A model generated the notes under the pieces. It ran no database searches and was not told the DNA's origin. It saw only the letters and a list, made by a program, of their open reading frames with translations. Of a stretch of DNA of 7,534 nucleotides, positions 6,005-7,534 are shown one piece after another (position 1 is the stretch's first letter; each line of letters begins with the position of its first letter). Origin of the DNA: Massilia sp. (lineage in GTDB: Bacteria > Pseudomonadota > Gammaproteobacteria > Burkholderiales > Burkholderiaceae_D). Made by a program: the position numbers and the translations under genes. The DNA lies in the NCBI GenBank assembly GCA_003520365.1, contig DOUW01000542.1, forward strand, positions 1-7,534. The letters are read 5' to 3'.

Positions 6005-6014
6005 CTGGCGCCAG
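6005..6014. repeat. Palindrome CTGGCGCCAG downstream of the alcohol dehydrogenase
   Basis: Perfect 10-base palindrome about 25 bases past the dehydrogenase stop (6039-6041). Its GCGCC half can also pair with GGCGC at 5996-6000. There is no T-tract, so termination is uncertain. Confidence 0.25.
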
Positions 6015-6038
6015 CGGCACTCCACAGGCGCTTGTGTT

Positions 6039-7211
6039 CTAGGGTGCGAACACCGCGCGCACGCAGCCGTCCTTCTTGTGCTTGAACATGTCGTAGCCGC
6101 GCGGCCCGTCCTCGAGCGAGAAGCGGTGCGTGGCGAGGTAGGCCGGGTTCAGCTCGCCCTTCTGGGCGTGCGCCAGCAGGCGGTCCATGTAGGCCTGGCC
6201 GTGCTGCTGGGCGCTGCGCACGGTCATGCCCTTGTTCATGATGACGCCCATCGGGAACTTGTCGATCAGGCCGTAGACGCCGAGCACCGACAGCGTGCCG
6301 CCCTTGCGGCAGGCCATGATGGCCTCGCGCAGCGCCTGGCCGCGGTCGGTCTCCAGGCGCAGGGCCTGCTTCACGAGGTCATAGGCGTACTGCGGTCCGG
6401 TGCCGTGCGCCTCCATCCCCACCGCGTCGATGCAGGCATCTGGGCCGCGCCCGCCGGTCATCTCCTTGAGCACGTCCAGCACGCTGTCGACCTGCGTGTA
6501 GTCGATCGTTTCGGAGCCGGCGTGCTCGCGCGCCATCCGCAGGCGCTCGGGGAAGCGGTCGATCCCGATCACCTGCTCGGCGCCCATCAGGCGCGCGCTC
6601 TGCTGCACCATCAGGCCGACGCCCCCGCAACCCCAGACCGCGACCGTGTCGCCCGGCTGGATGTCGCAGAAATCGGCCCCCATGTAGCCGGTCGGCGCCG
6701 CATCGGACAGGAACAGCGCAGTCTCGTCCGCTACCCCGTCGGGGATCTTGAAGCAGTCGTTGTCGGCAAACGGCACCCGCACGTATTGCGCGTGCGCGCC
6801 CGCGTAGCCGCCGAAGGCGTGGGTATAACCGTAAATACCCGCCGTCGGATATCCGCCGAGCAGCGGCTCCTGCAGCTCGGGCTTCGGGTGCGTGTTGTCG
6901 CACAGGGAGTAAAGCTTGTGCTCGCAATACCAGCATTGCCCGCATACGATGAACGAGGGCACGACGACGCGGTCGCCCTTCGCCACGCGCTTCACCGCCG
7001 GGCCGACTTCCTCGACCACGCCCATGAACTCGTGGCCGATCACGTCGCCGGCCTTCATGGTCGGGATGTAGCCGTCGATGAAGTGCAGGTCCGAGCCGCA
7101 GGTCGTCGACAGGCCGACGCGCAGGATGGCGTCGTGGGGGTTCACGATTTCGGGGTCCTTCACCGTGCCGACACGCAGGTCGTTCACGCCGTTCCAGTAG
7201 AGTGCTCGCAT
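6039..7211 (-). CDS. Zinc-dependent alcohol dehydrogenase, formaldehyde-dehydrogenase-like
   Basis: 390-aa medium-chain zinc dehydrogenase, expected to oxidise an alcohol or aldehyde (or reduce the reverse) with NAD(H) in the cytosol. Catalytic zinc ligands visible are Cys38 (TTCGSDLH) and His60-Glu61 (GHEFMG), with Asp170 (LSDAAPTGY) as probable third ligand, as in the glutathione-independent formaldehyde dehydrogenase group. The structural zinc lobe is complete: Cys90, 93, 96 and 104 (VCGQCWYCEHKLYSLC). The cofactor domain has GCGGVG at 194-199 and Asp218 at the end of the second strand, which favours NAD over NADP. The inserted segments around GGYPTAGIYGYTHAFGGYAG and in the C-terminal half are typical of this subfamily. 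The start at 7209-7211 follows AAGGAG six bases upstream; the frame continues 39 residues further but that part is Arg/Pro-rich overlap with the neighbour. It lies 19 bases after the SRPBCC gene, so the two form an operon. The substrate is not predictable. Confidence 0.92.
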   Translation of the reverse strand: MRALYWNGVNDLRVGTVKDPEIVNPHDAILRVGLSTTCGSDLHFIDGYIPTMKAGDVIGHEFMGVVEEVGPAVKRVAKGDRVVVPSFIVCGQCWYCEHKLYSLCDNTHPKPELQEPLLGGYPTAGIYGYTHAFGGYAGAHAQYVRVPFADNDCFKIPDGVADETALFLSDAAPTGYMGADFCDIQPGDTVAVWGCGGVGLMVQQSARLMGAEQVIGIDRFPERLRMAREHAGSETIDYTQVDSVLDVLKEMTGGRGPDACIDAVGMEAHGTGPQYAYDLVKQALRLETDRGQALREAIMACRKGGTLSVLGVYGLIDKFPMGVIMNKGMTVRSAQQHGQAYMDRLLAHAQKGELNPAYLATHRFSLEDGPRGYDMFKHKKDGCVRAVFAP

Positions 7212-7217
7212 GTCGTG
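7212..7217 (-). promoter_or_regulatory. Spacer of the alcohol dehydrogenase ribosome binding site
   Basis: The minus strand reads AAGGAG (7218-7223), then six bases CACGAC (7212-7217), then ATG. A strong site inside the 19-base junction between the SRPBCC and dehydrogenase genes supports translation from one shared message. Confidence 0.6.
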
Positions 7218-7230
7218 CTCCTTGGTGTGC

Positions 7231-7534
7231 TTAGTGGGTGTCGGCGCGGGCGGCAGGCTGGCGCGCGGTGGTCGGGATCTCGCCGGTCTCGACGAGGTTC
7301 TTGAAGCGCCGCAGCGCCGCATCGGCAACCATGTCCAGGGGCGTCGCTCCGAGAAGCTTGATGAGCCCGTCGCCGAGCGGGCCGCCGGGCGGGTCGAAGC
7401 GGATGCGCAGGGTGGCCACGGTGCCGCGGCCGGCCGGGGCAGGGTGGAAGCGGACCCATCCCTCGTTCGGGATGGCGGCGCCGGGAAGCGTGCGCCAGCC
7501 GATGCCCTCGCCGGGCCGGTCGACCGTCTCGGCC
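7231..7534 (-). CDS. SRPBCC (cyclase/dehydrase-like) protein, C-terminal part
   Basis: The minus-strand frame is open from the window edge to TAA at 7231-7233. About 100 C-terminal residues are visible; the N terminus lies outside. The reading ETVDRPGEGIGWRTLPGA, then NEGWVRFHPAPAGRGT, LRIRFDPPGGPLGDGL and a final helix RRFKNLVETGEIPTT is characteristic of the SRPBCC/polyketide cyclase-like family. These are helix-grip folds with a hydrophobic ligand pocket. The last conserved motif (LRRFKxLxETGEIPTT) places the protein in the subfamily often annotated as cyclase/dehydrase. The ligand is unknown. It is the upstream partner of the zinc alcohol dehydrogenase, so both are probably expressed together. 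The internal GTG at 7417-7419 is not a credible start because conserved family sequence continues upstream of it. Confidence 0.85.
   Translation of the reverse strand, partial: AETVDRPGEGIGWRTLPGAAIPNEGWVRFHPAPAGRGTVATLRIRFDPPGGPLGDGLIKLLGATPLDMVADAALRRFKNLVETGEIPTTARQPAARADTH

Noticed and set aside
6078..7304. A 408-codon plus-strand open frame over the alcohol dehydrogenase
   Set aside because: Shadow of the minus-strand dehydrogenase, whose zinc and cofactor motifs are complete; the plus-strand product is His/Val/Arg-rich without any domain.

Overview
The window is GC-rich, densely packed bacterial chromosome. Codons such as TTA, CTA and TCA are essentially absent, and the genes have ordinary proteobacterial Shine-Dalgarno sites. 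The gene set is an aldo/keto reductase, a PAS/GGDEF/EAL protein, an AcuI/YhdH reductase, a PRC-barrel protein behind an FNR-like box, and a Zn-alcohol dehydrogenase next to an SRPBCC protein. It fits a betaproteobacterium, possibly Burkholderiales/Oxalobacteraceae. That placement is inference from protein flavour and base composition; no rRNA or other phylogenetic marker is present.

Layout, left to right: (1) the 3' end of an unidentified plus-strand gene (2-277); (2) a convergent aldo/keto reductase on the minus strand (300-1100), whose apparent original start, ATG at 1131-1133, is followed two codons later by an in-frame TAG; (3) a ~200-base divergent intergenic region with an imperfect direct repeat; (4) a large cytosolic c-di-GMP protein with four PAS domains followed by intact GGDEF and EAL domains (1333-4233, +); (5) an AcuI/YhdH-type acrylyl-CoA reductase (4366-5355, +) ending in a probable rho-independent terminator; (6) a convergent exported PRC-barrel protein (5424-5870, -) with an FNR/ANR-like box upstream; (7) a minus-strand operon of an SRPBCC cyclase/dehydrase-like protein (3' part only, 7231 to the window end) and a zinc-dependent, formaldehyde-dehydrogenase-like alcohol dehydrogenase (6039-7211).

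No gene-free stretch exceeds 300 bases. I saw no tRNA, rRNA, CRISPR array, insertion sequence, phage gene or attachment site. The window reads as ordinary core/accessory metabolism and signalling. I did not find a convincing undescribed multi-gene system. The points most worth checking are the nonsense codon at the head of the aldo/keto reductase and the FNR-like box before the PRC-barrel gene. The box hints that the right-hand minus-strand genes belong to a low-oxygen or stress response.
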